DNA of 64,000 nt from Thiohalocapsa sp963698775 (GTDB lineage Bacteria; Pseudomonadota; Gammaproteobacteria; Chromatiales; Chromatiaceae), in NCBI GenBank assembly GCA_963698775.1, contig CAVOSE010000057.1, forward strand, positions 1 to 64,000, given 5' to 3'. The position numbers and the translations under genes are program-made. This document shows, piece by piece, positions 44,400 through 53,501 of the stretch. A model generated the notes under the pieces. The model searched no databases. It was given only the letters and a program-made list of their open reading frames with translations, and had not been told where the DNA came from. Within the stretch, counting starts at the first letter, position 1. Each line of letters opens with the position of its first letter.

Positions 44400-44561
44400 T
44401 GTTGCAGCTTTTTCACCATCAGTTCGCCATGGAAGGTCGCAACTTGGACGTCGTTAGGGTCCTTTGCTTGCCCGATCTCGGAATGGCTTCCTGGCGCCGC
44501 AGATTTTTGCCTTGTCGAACAGGGCTTAGACAAGCATTGAAACAACAGTGAGGCCCCGAAG

Positions 44562-45006
44562 ATGCTCGGACTGGTCGCAACAGCCGTACTCCTTGTCGCC
44601 GCGAACGGTGGCGATTCACGCCTTCGGCACCACCGCTTGGCTCCGTCACTTGATGCATCGCTACGCCGATCCCGACGGCAACTTCAAGGCCCATGCAGCG
44701 TTGCCGGCGGTGACCTTCACCGCGCTGGTCTTGCTGCTGCTGCATATGATCGAGGTCGTGCTGTGGGCGCTGGCGTACCTGCTGGTGTTGCCCGGCGATC
44801 ACCTGGCGACCTTCGAGAAGGCGACCTATTTCTCCGTCGTGACCTTCACCACCCTGGGGTATGGCGACATTACGCTGGTGGATCACGATTGGCGCCTGTT
44901 GAGCGGGATCGAGGCGCTGATCGGCGTCGTGCTGATCGGGTGGACAACGGCGCTGTTGTTCCTGATCGTGCAACGGAGTTGGCGCAACATCACCAATGAT
45001 CTTTAG
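44562..45006 (+). pseudogene. Two-helix potassium-channel-like protein, one frameshift
   Basis: From the ATG at 44562 the frame gives MLGLVATAVLLVAA, then is broken near 44604 by one extra A; the correct continuation TVAIHAFGTTAWLRHLMHRY lies in the next frame and runs to 45006. It contains two membrane segments flanking the selectivity filter FTTLGYGDITL. Such small channels are found in many bacteria. The same filter occurs in the CorA fusion at 38538-40100. Either a pseudogene or a sequencing error: the fragment without the first 14 residues could still begin at a later start. Confidence 0.75.
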
Positions 45007-45027
45007 ACGCGGTACGAGGATCATCGG

Positions 45028-46285
45028 ATGCACACCTTTCTAACCGTCGCGGCCATTTTGGGGCTGACGGCGCTGTTCAGCTACGTCAACGAGCGCTTCT
45101 TGCGCCTGCAGCAGACCATCGGTCTGATGGTCCTGGCCCTGGTCTTCACGCTGGTGCTGATGGCCCTGAACACGCTGGGGCTGACCGATGCCTTCGTCAG
45201 GGAGCAAGCCTTTGTCACCCAGCTTGCGCTGGACGAGACGCTGCTGAACGGCGTGCTCTGTTTCATGCTGTTCGCTGGCAGCATCAATGTGAAGATCCGC
45301 ATCCTGGGCGAAGAAAAGTGGGTCATTCTGGTGCTGGCCATCGGTGCGACGTTGATCGGCGCGGTGTTGACGGGGCTGGCTATCTGGTGGCTGCTGGGGC
45401 TGCTCGGCGTCGGTCTCGGGCTGATCTTTGCCTTGGTCTTCGGCGCGCTGATCTCGCCGACTGACCCGATCGCGGCGCTGGCGATCCTGGGCAAGGTCGG
45501 ACTGCCGCCGCGTCTGGAGGCCATCGTCAACGGCGAGTCCTTGTTCAACGACGGCGTTGGTGTGGTCATCTTCACCATCTGTCTGTCGGTCGCCCTCGGC
45601 ACCCAGCAGCCGACGGCCATGGACGCCGTTGTCATGTTTTTCCGCGAGGTGCTGGGCGGCATCGGTCTGGGCATGATCGCCGCCGCTCTGATGCACCATT
45701 TGCTGGTCAATACCAGGGACTACGGCACCCATGTGCTGATCTCGCTGGCCGTCGTCGCGCTGGGCTACGGACTCGCCGAGCACCTGGAGGTGTCGGGGCC
45801 GATTGCCATGGTCGTCACCGGATTGGTCGTCGGCAATTTCAGCCTGCCGCGACTGGTCGAGCAGCAGCTCGCGCCCTTCGAGACCTTCTGGCAGGCCATC
45901 GATGAAGTGCTCAACGCCATGCTGTTCGTCGTCATCGGTCTGCATGTCGCGATCATGCCCGGCTCCAACCTGCTGTCCGCCGCGAACCACCGCCATCGTC
46001 GTCTGTCTGGCGGCACGCTGGCTCAGCGTCAACCTGTCGTTGAACGCCTTGTCGCTGGTTGGGGCGCTGAAGGCGGACCGCCTTGGACTCACCAACCTGC
46101 TCACCTGGGGCGGCCTGCGCGGCGGCCTGGCGGTGGCCATGGCCATGTCGCTGCCGGATATCCCAGAGAAGACCGTGATCCTGCACATGACCTACGGCGT
46201 GGTCGCCTTTTCCATCATCGTCCAAGGCCTGACCATCAGCCGGTTTTTCAAGGCTGATCAGCTCAATCGCCTGTTGGCGCAGTGA
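45028..46285 (+). pseudogene. CPA1-type Na+(K+)/H+ antiporter, one frameshift
   Basis: The first 314 codons encode a CPA1 antiporter: FGALISPTDPIAALAILGKVG and VNGESLFNDGVGVVIFT carry the transport-site residues. Near 45985 one extra A changes SAATTAIVVCLAARWLSVNL into SAANHRHRRL; the correct frame continues through TNLLTWGGLRGGLAVAMAMSL to a stop at 46285. Read through the shift, the protein would be about 418 residues, a normal length. The loss removes the last two to three helices, so the unshifted product would be inactive. It begins 22 bases after the channel gene, suggesting a shared ion-handling operon. Confidence 0.85.
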
Positions 46286-46292
46286 GGCGGTC

Positions 46293-47660
46293 GTGTTGAA
46301 GATTCTCCCATTCGGCTTGGTCTTACTGACACTTGCCGGCTGCGCCTCCTACGGCGTGGTCGACAATACCCGCCAGACGGGGCCAGGGCCGGGGGCGGGA
46401 ACGGGTTCGGCCGACGGCTACTCGATCCGCGGCGGCGGAGGCAACAATTGGGGCTCGGAGGACATCGGACTGTTGCTGGCCTTTTCCGGCGGCGGTACCC
46501 GAGCCGCCGCTCTCGCCTACGGGGTCCTGCAAGAGTTGCGCGACACGACGGTCGTCATCGACGGACGCGAGCGAAGGCTGCTCGACGAGATCGACCTCGT
46601 CAGCTCGGTGTCCGGAGGCAGCTTCACGTCCGCCTACTACGCCCTCTACGGCGACCGCATCTTCGATGACTTCGAGGACGCGTTCCTAAAGCGGAACGTC
46701 CAGGGCCAGTTGATCCGAGGACTGCTAAACCCGCTGGAATGGTTTGCCTCCACCGGGCGCACCGAGATGGCCGTCAAGCTCTACCAGCGCGAGGTGTTTG
46801 ACGGGGCGACCTTCCGCGACATGCAACGCGCGGGCAGTCCACTGACGCTGATCAACGCCTCGGACCTCGGGTACGGCGTGCGATTTTCTTTCGTTCAGGA
46901 GTACTTCAACCTGTTGTGCTCCGACATCTCCGATTTCCCGGTGGCGCGCGCGGTCACCGCCTCGTCCGCGGTGCCGGTGTTGTTCAACCCGGTGGTGCTG
47001 GAGAATTATCGAGACTGCAAACAGACCAAGCCCGATTGGCTCAAGGCCGCCGAGGAACGCGCGGTCGGCGACCCGGACATGAAGCGGGTGGTCAGCGGGC
47101 TGAACAGCTATTTCAAGCAGGACGGTCGCCAGTATGCCCACTTTGTCGACGGTGGCATCACCGACAACCTAGGCCTGCGTGCGATCTACGAGATCGTCGA
47201 GGTGTCGGGCGGCATCGACACCTTCGTCCGTAAGCTCGACCGCAAACCCGCGCGTCACCTGGTCGTACTATCCGTCAACGCCTCCACCGACCCGGAGCCG
47301 GAGATGGACATCAGCAACAAGCAGCCGTCCTTGGGCGAAACCATCGGCGCCGTGACCGATGCGCAACTGCACCTCTACAACACGGCGACCCTGGAGCTGA
47401 TGAACACAAGTGTCCAGCGCTGGGCAAGGGACCTAGCAACACCCGGCGCACCCGTCAGCCCCTACTTCATCCAGCTCGGCTTCCGCGACATCAAGCAGCC
47501 CGAACAGCGAAAGTTCTTCAATCAGGTACCGACCAGCTTCTCACTGACCGACGAGCAGGTGGACAGGCTGGTTGCAGCGGGCCGCCAGCTATTGCGCGAT
47601 AATCCAGACTATCAGCGGTTCATCGCGGATCTGGGTGGTGCGCGGACGACGCGCGGATGA
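46293..47660 (+). CDS. Patatin-like phospholipase, lipoprotein
   Basis: A GTG at 46293 starts MLKILPFGLVLLTLAGCASY with lipobox LAGC. The mature protein has a patatin fold: oxyanion-hole AFSGGGTRAAALAYG, nucleophile elbow LVSSVSGGSFTS (S-x-S-G-G, with Ser in place of the usual first Gly), and the catalytic Asp in FVDGGITDNLGL. Patatins hydrolyse acyl chains of phospholipids. As a lipoprotein it would act at the envelope. It overlaps the next gene (FUSC) by four bases. Length is 455 residues and the frame is intact. Confidence 0.85.
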   Translation: MLKILPFGLVLLTLAGCASYGVVDNTRQTGPGPGAGTGSADGYSIRGGGGNNWGSEDIGLLLAFSGGGTRAAALAYGVLQELRDTTVVIDGRERRLLDEIDLVSSVSGGSFTSAYYALYGDRIFDDFEDAFLKRNVQGQLIRGLLNPLEWFASTGRTEMAVKLYQREVFDGATFRDMQRAGSPLTLINASDLGYGVRFSFVQEYFNLLCSDISDFPVARAVTASSAVPVLFNPVVLENYRDCKQTKPDWLKAAEERAVGDPDMKRVVSGLNSYFKQDGRQYAHFVDGGITDNLGLRAIYEIVEVSGGIDTFVRKLDRKPARHLVVLSVNASTDPEPEMDISNKQPSLGETIGAVTDAQLHLYNTATLELMNTSVQRWARDLATPGAPVSPYFIQLGFRDIKQPEQRKFFNQVPTSFSLTDEQVDRLVAAGRQLLRDNPDYQRFIADLGGARTTRG

Positions 47661-49441
47661 CGATGTTGAGTCACGCGAACCAAAGAAGCCATCAAGACCG
47701 CGCTGGCGATGACCATCGCCTACGGCATCGCCCTGGCGATGGATTGGGACAAACCCATGTGGGCGGGCTTCGCGGTGGCCTTCATCAGCCTCTCCACGGT
47801 GGGTCAGTCCCTGAACAAGGGCGCGATGCGCATGCTGGGCACCCTGTTCGCCGTGGTCGTGTAGCTGACCATTCTGAGTCTGTTCCCGCAAGACCGTTGG
47901 GGCCTTATGGCGGCCCTGTCGGTCTTTGTCGGCCTGTGCACCTACCTGATGGGTGGTGGGCGACGCCAGTACTTCTGGAGCGCTGGCGCGAGAGCATCGC
48001 GGAGATTCGCGGGCTCGATCTGCGGGCGTTGATGCCGAACATCGTCGCGGTGGGCGATGAGGTGGAACGACGCTTCCAGCAGATCGGCCAGATGCTCGAC
48101 GGCACGCCGCCCAAGGATTCGCCTGAGATGCTGGATATCGCGACGAACAAAGAGGCGGTGCGCGGCCTGTCGCATTTCGAGACCGCCGCCTTGGCGGTCG
48201 CGCGCACGCAAATGCTGCGCATCGAGTCCCTGACCCGCGATCTGTTCGAGACCGTGGCCGACATCCAAGGGTTCGGTTCGCCGAGCACGCGACCGGCGGC
48301 ACAGCAGGCGCAACCGGGTTGGCCGGTGCCCGATCCGGATCGCATCGCCGCCGCGCTAAGGACCATGGTCACCCTCTGGCTGGGCTATCTGCTCTGGATC
48401 TACACGGAGGTTCCAGGAGGGATCGGATTGGTCGTCATGTCCGGATCCCTCGGCATGGCCGTGTCGTCCATGCCCCAGTTGCCGATCTCGCTGCTGTTCG
48501 TGCCGGCCGCCGTCAGCGTCGCCTTTGCCAGCATCCTCTACATCTTTGTCATGCCGCAGCTGTCCAGCTTCGTCGGGCTGGGTGTGATGATCTTCGCCGT
48601 GACCTTTGCCATTTGCTATCTGTTCGCCGCGCCGCGGCAGATGCTGGGCCGGGCGTTCGGATTGGCCATGTTCGTGACCATCGCCGGCATCACCAATGAA
48701 CAGAGCTACAACTTCCTGTCGGTGGCTAACACCGCCCTGATGTTCCCGCTGATCTTCGCGCTGCTCGCCATCACCGCCTACATCCCGGTCTCGACCCGCC
48801 CCGAGCAGGCCTATCAACGGCTGCTCGGACGCTTCTTCCGCAGCTGCGAGTACCTGATGTCCACGCTGCGCTGGGACCCGACCCGCTCGCCGAGCGCCCT
48901 GGATCGCTGGCGGCGGGCCTTCCATGCCCGCGAGGTCGCGACCCTGCCCGCAAAGCTCGGCGCCTGGGCGAAGGCCATCGACACCAAGGCACTGCCGGGC
49001 ACGACGCCGCAACAGGTGCAGACCCTCACCAACCGCCTGCAGGCGCTGACCTACCGCATGCAGGAACTGATTGAGGCGCGGCAAAGTCCCCAGGCGGACC
49101 TGCTGGTGCGCGAGCTGCTGGCGGATGTGCGCGCCTGGCGTCTGGCGATTCAGGGGCTCTTTCGAGGGCTGGCCATGGGGCCGGACGCCGATTCCGGCGC
49201 CAGTTCCATCACCAGTTCCGCCGCAGGTCTGCGCGAGCGGTTGACGAACACACTGGGGCACCTCGAGCAGCGCATCGAGGAGACCCTGAACAAGGCCGCC
49301 GATGGCGAACTCACGGAGCGCGACGCCGAGCATTTCTATCGCCTGCTTGGGGCCTACCGCGGCCTGTCGGAGGCGACCATCGCCTACACCGCGTCCGCCG
49401 ACGGGATCGACTGGAGCCGGTGGCGCGAGGCGCGGTTCTAA
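47657..49441 (+). pseudogene. FUSC-family inner-membrane exporter, decayed
   Basis: The start ATG overlaps the patatin stop. An extra A near 47678 breaks MTMLSHA before TKEAIKTALAMTIAYGIALA; the shifted frame then meets TAG at 47862-47864 (VVV-stop-LTILSLF, where Ala is usual), and after QYFW near 47970 the reading returns to the first frame at RWRESIAEIRGLDL with about 150 residues missing. The rest, including the second membrane half (LRTMVTLWLGYLLWIYTEVP, VANTALMFPLIFALLAITA), is intact to 49441. FUSC proteins export aromatic acids with a DUF1656 and a HlyD partner, both present and intact downstream. Three separate lesions make true decay likely. Confidence 0.85.
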
Positions 49442-49465
49442 CCATTGGTTGGCGGAGCGTAATGG

Positions 49466-49703
49466 GTCGGGGTCGGGGTCGCTATCGGAATCGGAATCGG
49501 AATCGGAGTGCGAGGCGTTGTCCGCCGACGACAACAATCAGTCGAAGGTACTGCTCGATCGCATTGTGGCCACGCTGAAGAAGCTCGGACAGCGTGGCCA
49601 AGCGGTCCACGAGGGGCTTAGTGAATACAGGGGCAGTCAGTTCGATAGCGATAGCGATAGCGATAGCGATAACGATAGCGATAGCGATACCGATACCGAT
49701 ACC
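49466..49703. repeat. Inverted hexanucleotide satellite between operon genes
   Basis: Left arm 49466-49506 (TCGCTATCGGAATCGG units) and right arm 49644-49703 (GATAGC x several, then GATACC x3) are complementary in type and about 138 bases apart. In one frame the right arm would read as Asp-Ser and Asp-Thr repeats. The middle may carry a piece of a four-helix-bundle protein, not certain. Confidence 0.65.
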
Positions 49704-49777
49704 GATTGGCTGGCTAACGACACCCAAGCCGATAAGCTGTTCAACATATTCTTGCCGCGGTACCAAGCAATAAAACC

Positions 49778-49993
49778 ATGATGCAACTCATCCCAAGCGA
49801 ACTGGCCATCGGCGAGGTCTATTTCCCGCCGATGTTGATCGCGGGCATGCTCGGGGCTGCTGCTGCCTGGCTCACGGCGCTGCTGCTCAACCGCTACCGC
49901 CTGTCGCGATTCTTCGCCTACCCGCCGCTGGTGTTTCTGGCACTCGCGGTGATCTACAGCATCGCTCTCGCAACCTTCGTCATACCGGCCTGA
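49778..49993 (+). CDS. DUF1656 small membrane protein (AaeX-like)
   Basis: The 71-residue protein MMQLIPSELAIGEVYFPPML, then ALLLNRYRLSRFFAYPPLVF, is a clear DUF1656 member with two membrane helices. Such proteins sit between FUSC and HlyD genes in aromatic-acid efflux operons (as AaeX in E. coli). It starts five bases before the end of the satellite-free spacer and lies five bases before the HlyD gene. Its FUSC partner upstream is decayed. Confidence 0.88.
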   Translation: MMQLIPSELAIGEVYFPPMLIAGMLGAAAAWLTALLLNRYRLSRFFAYPPLVFLALAVIYSIALATFVIPA

Positions 49994-49998
49994 ATACC

Positions 49999-51135
49999 AT
50001 GCGCGGACCCATCAAGATCACGCTCACGTCCATCATCGTCCTGGCCGCGGCGGGGGCCCTCGGCTTCAAGTATTGGGACTACATCACCAACCCCTGGACC
50101 CGCGACGGGCAGGTGCGCGCCAACGTCATCCAGGTCGCGTCCCGGGTCTCCGGCCCCATCGTCAAATTGGCGGTCAAGGACAACCAGTTCGTCAAGGCCG
50201 GTGACCTGCTGTTCGAGATCGACCCGCGCACCTTCCAGGCGGCGCTCGACCAAGCCAAGGCCAACCTTGATGAGACACGCGATCAACTGAAGGACCTGGC
50301 GCAACAGGTCGAGGCGGCGAAGGCGGCCCTCCAACAGAGCGACTCGCAGATCAAGCAGGCCCAGTCCGCGGTCGAGAGCGCCGAGGCCGAGTTGATCAAG
50401 GCCAAGGCGGACTTCGAGCGCGCAAGCAAGCTGGTCGCCAAGGGCGACATCTCCAAGCGCCAGTTCGACAGCGCCAAGGCGGCCCAAGACGTGGATCAGG
50501 CCAACCTGGACAAGGCCCAGTCGGCGCTGATCCAAGCCAAGTCCGCGAAGGCGCAGGCCCAAGCGGAACTCGCGGGCGCCCAGGCGAACCTGGGCGCGGC
50601 GGGCGACGAGAACGCCCAGTTGCGCGGCGCCAAAGCGGCTTTGGAGACCGCGCAGTTGAACCTGGACTTCACGCAGGTCAAGGCATCGGTGGACGGCTAC
50701 ATCACCAACCTGAACCTGCGCCTCGGCAGCCAGGCGGTCGCCAACCAACCGGTGGCGGCGCTGGTGGACGTTAACAGCTACTGGGTGCACGGCTACTTCC
50801 GCGAGACCCTGGTGGGCCGCATCCAGGCCGGCGACCCGGCCGTGATCACCCTGATGAGCTACCCGGACGCCCCGCTGACCGGCGTCGTCGACAGCATCGG
50901 CTGGGGCATCGCCCAACAGGACGGCAGCACCGGTGAGGACCTGCTGCCCAGCATCAGCCCCACCTTCGAGTGGATTCGCCTGGCCCAGCGCGTGCCGGTG
51001 CGTGTGCACCTGGAACAGGTGCCCGACGCGGTTGCGCTGCGCGTCGGCACCACCGCCTCGGTGCTGGTAAGGACTGGGGGCAAAGGCCGTGACACCGGGA
51101 CGCCTCCGGTCGCCGCGCCCGCGGTGCTGCAATAG
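49999..51135 (+). CDS. HlyD-family periplasmic adaptor (EmrA/AaeA-like)
   Basis: The 378-residue protein has an N-terminal membrane helix (LTSIIVLAAAGALGFKYW), the biotinyl-lipoyl half-motif VRANVIQVASRVSGPIVKLA, a long alpha-hairpin coiled coil (about 75-205) and a beta-barrel with VDGYITNLNLRLGSQAVANQ and VNSYWVHGYFRETLVGRI. It is a membrane-fusion adaptor for a tripartite exporter and would link the FUSC protein to an outer-membrane channel. It is intact although its FUSC partner is broken; no outer-membrane factor gene follows. Confidence 0.9.
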   Translation: MRGPIKITLTSIIVLAAAGALGFKYWDYITNPWTRDGQVRANVIQVASRVSGPIVKLAVKDNQFVKAGDLLFEIDPRTFQAALDQAKANLDETRDQLKDLAQQVEAAKAALQQSDSQIKQAQSAVESAEAELIKAKADFERASKLVAKGDISKRQFDSAKAAQDVDQANLDKAQSALIQAKSAKAQAQAELAGAQANLGAAGDENAQLRGAKAALETAQLNLDFTQVKASVDGYITNLNLRLGSQAVANQPVAALVDVNSYWVHGYFRETLVGRIQAGDPAVITLMSYPDAPLTGVVDSIGWGIAQQDGSTGEDLLPSISPTFEWIRLAQRVPVRVHLEQVPDAVALRVGTTASVLVRTGGKGRDTGTPPVAAPAVLQ

Positions 51136-51160
51136 CCGTGTCGCGTTCCTAAGCGCGTAT

Positions 51161-51233
51161 GGCGGGAAATCGATAGCGCATCCCGCCATCGCGGTTCGCG
51201 TTCAAGCGGCGGGATGCGCTGCGCTTTCCCGCC
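51161..51233. repeat. REP-like inverted repeat (GGCGGGAAATCG type)
   Basis: GGCGGGAAATCGATAGCGCATCCCGCC-type left part pairs with GGCGGGATGCGC and TTTCCCGCC on the right. It follows the HlyD gene and could act as a transcription stop or RNA-stabilising element. Confidence 0.65.
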
Positions 51234-51241
51234 CTACGGCC

Positions 51242-51377
51242 CTGAAAAGAGCTCGGTCTGGCTTTGGGACCGGCCTCTGGCTGCGATGCCGCGGTTTAGC
51301 GAGTCCCCGCGGCGACAAGCGATGTCGGACGCTGGCGTCCTAAGGCATCGTTCTCCTGGTGGCGCGGCTCCAGCCGC
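51242..51377 (+). repeat. Direct repeat flanking a toxin-antitoxin module, left copy
   Basis: About 136 bases running from CTGAAAAGAGCTCGG to GGCGCGGCTCCAGCCGC. The same sequence with about 15 percent changes occurs at 52054-52190 in the same orientation. The two copies enclose the module at 51440-51909. Confidence 0.75.
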
Positions 51378-51439
51378 GTCACCAGCGCAGATACCTGTTT
51401 AACGTTTAGAAAAGTCTGGCATCCCCCGGGTTCTGCTGT

Positions 51440-51736
51440 TTACTTTTGCTGAATATCTTCGGTCTTCAAAACCCGCAGTTTATGCACCACGGCCAGTACA
51501 GAAATGCCTCGTTCCCTGATTTCGTAGATGATTCGGTAGGAGTATAGGGATAGCTCCCTGACACAATCCTCGTTGAGTTCCGGTACCTTCTTCCCGGCCT
51601 TGGGTAGTTGCTCAAGAATATCGGTTTTCTCTCGGATATCCTGAACGACCTTCTTGGCATAAAAGCGGGAGTCATGTGCGATAAAATCATGGATGGAGCG
51701 CAGATCGGCCCTTGCGGGTTGCGACCAGATCACCAT
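51440..51736 (-). CDS. RelE/ParE-family toxin
   Basis: This 98-residue protein reads MVIWSQPARADLRSIHDFIA, then VVQDIREKTDILEQLPKAGK and VRELSLYSYRIIYEIRERGI, a complete RelE/ParE toxin. Its ATG overlaps the antitoxin TGG-TGA end. ParE members act on gyrase and RelE members on ribosome-bound mRNA; I cannot choose between them. GC content is lower than in surrounding genes, which fits acquisition by transfer. Confidence 0.88.
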   Translation of the reverse strand: MVIWSQPARADLRSIHDFIAHDSRFYAKKVVQDIREKTDILEQLPKAGKKVPELNEDCVRELSLYSYRIIYEIRERGISVLAVVHKLRVLKTEDIQQK

Positions 51737-51909
51737 GAATCGATTTCTCTCTTCAACTCTTCGCTGGTGAGGGACCGGCCCTGTTGCACGGCCTCCTGGC
51801 CCTTCCTGATCTTATCCAGTACATAGAGCCGGTACATGATCTCATCCATGTCAGTGTCCTCCGGCAGGTTACCGATGATCTCCAGTGCCTCTTGTTTAGC
51901 TGCGTGCAT
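51730..51909 (-). CDS. Small antitoxin paired with the RelE/ParE toxin
   Basis: Starting at the ATG at 51909 a 59-residue protein reads MHAAKQEALEIIGNLPEDTD, then MYRLYVLDKIRKGQEAVQQ and RSLTSEELKREIDSW. It is the usual helical antitoxin that precedes such toxins, with Leu/Ile-rich helices for toxin binding. The final codons overlap the toxin start. It is easily missed because of its length. Confidence 0.82.
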   Translation of the reverse strand: MHAAKQEALEIIGNLPEDTDMDEIMYRLYVLDKIRKGQEAVQQGRSLTSEELKREIDSW

Positions 51910-52053
51910 GGTGGTTCTCGAAACTGGGTTAACAACTGGCGGCCCCGCAGACCTTGATGACCCAGCGAGGCGTGCGCTCCATCGTCGTCATCGACCTATG
52001 CTAGCTCGGTCTCTCGGCCGGCGCAAACCGTTGAACGGCTTACATCTGTGATG

Positions 52054-52190
52054 GCTGAAAAGGGCTCGGGCGGGCTGTGGGAGCGGCCTCTGGCTGCGAT
52101 GCCGCGGTTGCGCGAGTCCCTGCGGCGATCAGCGATGTCGGACGATGGCGTCCTAACGCATCGTTCTTCTGGTGACGCGGCTCCAGCCGC
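52054..52190 (+). repeat. Direct repeat flanking a toxin-antitoxin module, right copy
   Basis: Right partner of 51242-51377. It runs from GCTGAAAAGGGCTCGG to GACGCGGCTCCAGCCGC and is directly followed by an inverted repeat of the CGCAAAGACGC family. Confidence 0.75.
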
Positions 52191-52191
52191 A

Positions 52192-52324
52192 AGGCGCAAA
52201 GACGCAAAGGCAAGAAAGAGGATCGCTCGATTTAACGCCCGCAATGCCCTCCCCGAGTCTTAGCGGCATATTCTTGATTTTCCTCATTGCTCTCTTCTTT
52301 TCTGCGCCTTTGCGTCTGCGCGAG
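52192..52324. repeat. Inverted repeat, GCGCAAAGACGC family
   Basis: AAGGCGCAAAGACGCAAAGG at the left faces TCTGCGCCTTTGCGTCTGCG at the right. Related to 26281-26437 and 62949-63054. The stretch 51910-52697 holds repeats only. Confidence 0.7.
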
Positions 52325-52410
52325 ATATATTTCTCTCGGCTGTGCGCGCGTCACTGTTCCAACTACTCGCCCCTCAATTGCGACGAGCCGATGAGGAATT
52401 AGGCGATATA

Positions 52411-52541
52411 GGCCTTGATCATCGTTCCGGCCGGCTGAGCAACTGCCTCTGTAGTCAGGCCATCCTGGCCTGACAGTCTCAGGGCTGGAAGCCCTGACTA
52501 CAGACATGAACAAGCGATCGGCCGGAACGATGATCAAGGCC
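52411..52541. repeat. Long nested inverted repeat (ATCATCGTTCCGGCCG)
   Basis: 23-base perfect arms (52411-52433 and 52519-52541) enclose an inner hairpin built of TGTAGTCAGGC and CCTGACTACA with further GGCCTGACA/ CAGGGCTGGAAGCCCTG pairing. The whole would form a long cruciform or RNA hairpin. Confidence 0.78.
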
Positions 52542-52599
52542 GCGATATATGTCAAAGCTCATACCAGCTGACTTGTCTTGACGCCCGCCTTCTGTTTCG

Positions 52600-52686
52600 C
52601 ACCGGCAGTCATAGAGCCCGGCTATGCTCCTGCCGGTGCTGCTTGAAGGCGAACCTCAATCCGGCGTCATCTAGAACAAGATTTTC
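52600..52686. repeat. Dispersed repeat with GCACCGGCAGGAGCATAG hairpin
   Basis: Opposite-orientation relative of 16730-16814: hairpin CACCGGCAGTCATAG / CTATGCTCCTGCCGGTG, then GCTTGAAGGCGAACCTC and the ATCTAGAACAAGAT tail. It ends just before the LysM gene stop. Confidence 0.75.
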
Positions 52687-52697
52687 TGGCAATTAAC

Positions 52698-53393
52698 TTA
52701 GTTTCCGGATGGGGCCTTATCAAGCGGAGGCAATTCAAGCTTCCACCCTAACTTTAGCTTCACCGGATCCTTGATCAGATTCCCGTTGGTGTCGTAGATT
52801 AGCTTCCAGTACTTACCTGCGCCATAGACCTGCCGAGCGATGCTGTAAAGCGTATCCCCTTCCTTAATCGTATAGTATCGTGTGTCCGCGGGCTCCGATA
52901 CGCTCTGGGTTGGTAGGCTGGCTTCCGCCGTCGCACCATCAGAAGATATATTCGGAGGCGTCGACGATAAACGCGTTGCTTCAGGTGCTGACCTTTCAAC
53001 AAGATTGGCGCTTGCATTAGCGTTCGAAGTGGAATCGCGCGTCAACCTAGGAGGCGATTCGTTTGATTGGTTAGGCGTGGAAATGGAAGGGTCGGGTTCG
53101 GAGGTCGCAGGGTCGGACCGCGCACTCAGAGATTCGGATGTTGACCTTGAACCTTCCAAATCTGGATCTTGAGATTGGGGTTGTGCACTTTGATCCGATG
53201 CTGCCAATGTGTCTGGTTCAAGGGCGTTCGAGGGGATTTCACGTGTAGCTGGAGGAGGAGGAGTAACGGCGCCCTCCTCCTCGCTAAGGCGCACGCCTAG
53301 TAAGAGGTATAGCGTGGCCGCTATGAGAAGAACAGTGATAAGAGCGATGCCCAAGACCGCTGCGATTTTCACGCCAGATTGAATAATGTGCAT
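52698..53393 (-). CDS. Membrane-anchored LysM-domain protein
   Basis: The ATG at 53393 gives MHIIQSGVKIAAVLGIALIT and a membrane helix to about residue 32, then a long Ser/Pro/Asp-rich linker (about 40-165) and a C-terminal LysM (about 172-225: YYTIKEGDTLYSIARQVYG, then WKLIYDTNGNLIKDPVKLKL). The layout is a tether from the inner membrane to peptidoglycan. Its GC is lower than that of neighbouring genes. It stands alone on the minus strand. A role in cell-wall-linked assembly is possible but not shown. A longer frame to 53486 is not needed. Confidence 0.8.
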   Translation of the reverse strand: MHIIQSGVKIAAVLGIALITVLLIAATLYLLLGVRLSEEEGAVTPPPPATREIPSNALEPDTLAASDQSAQPQSQDPDLEGSRSTSESLSARSDPATSEPDPSISTPNQSNESPPRLTRDSTSNANASANLVERSAPEATRLSSTPPNISSDGATAEASLPTQSVSEPADTRYYTIKEGDTLYSIARQVYGAGKYWKLIYDTNGNLIKDPVKLKLGWKLELPPLDKAPSGN

Positions 53394-53501
53394 GTTTGAT
53401 TCTGCCTTTGACTGCGCGGAGTACTGGGTCGGTTTTTTACACTGGAATCGCGGACTGGCAGCGGTGGGTCCAATCAACGGGATCACGAGCAGCTGCGCAA
53501 C

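Noticed and set aside
45040..46188. Minus-strand 382-codon frame opposite the antiporter gene
   Set aside because: Composition is Gln/His/Asp-rich, typical of the antisense of membrane proteins, with no motif.
48356..49537. Minus-strand frame of 393 codons opposite the FUSC gene
   Set aside because: It mirrors the FUSC coding sequence and its start is the hexanucleotide satellite; no family similarity.
49302..49781. Protein with Asp-Ser/Asp-Thr repeats at 49644-49703
   Set aside because: The repeats arise from a 6-base satellite also present in non-coding places; the frame starts inside the FUSC gene. A four-helix-bundle fragment remains possible but is not supported well enough.
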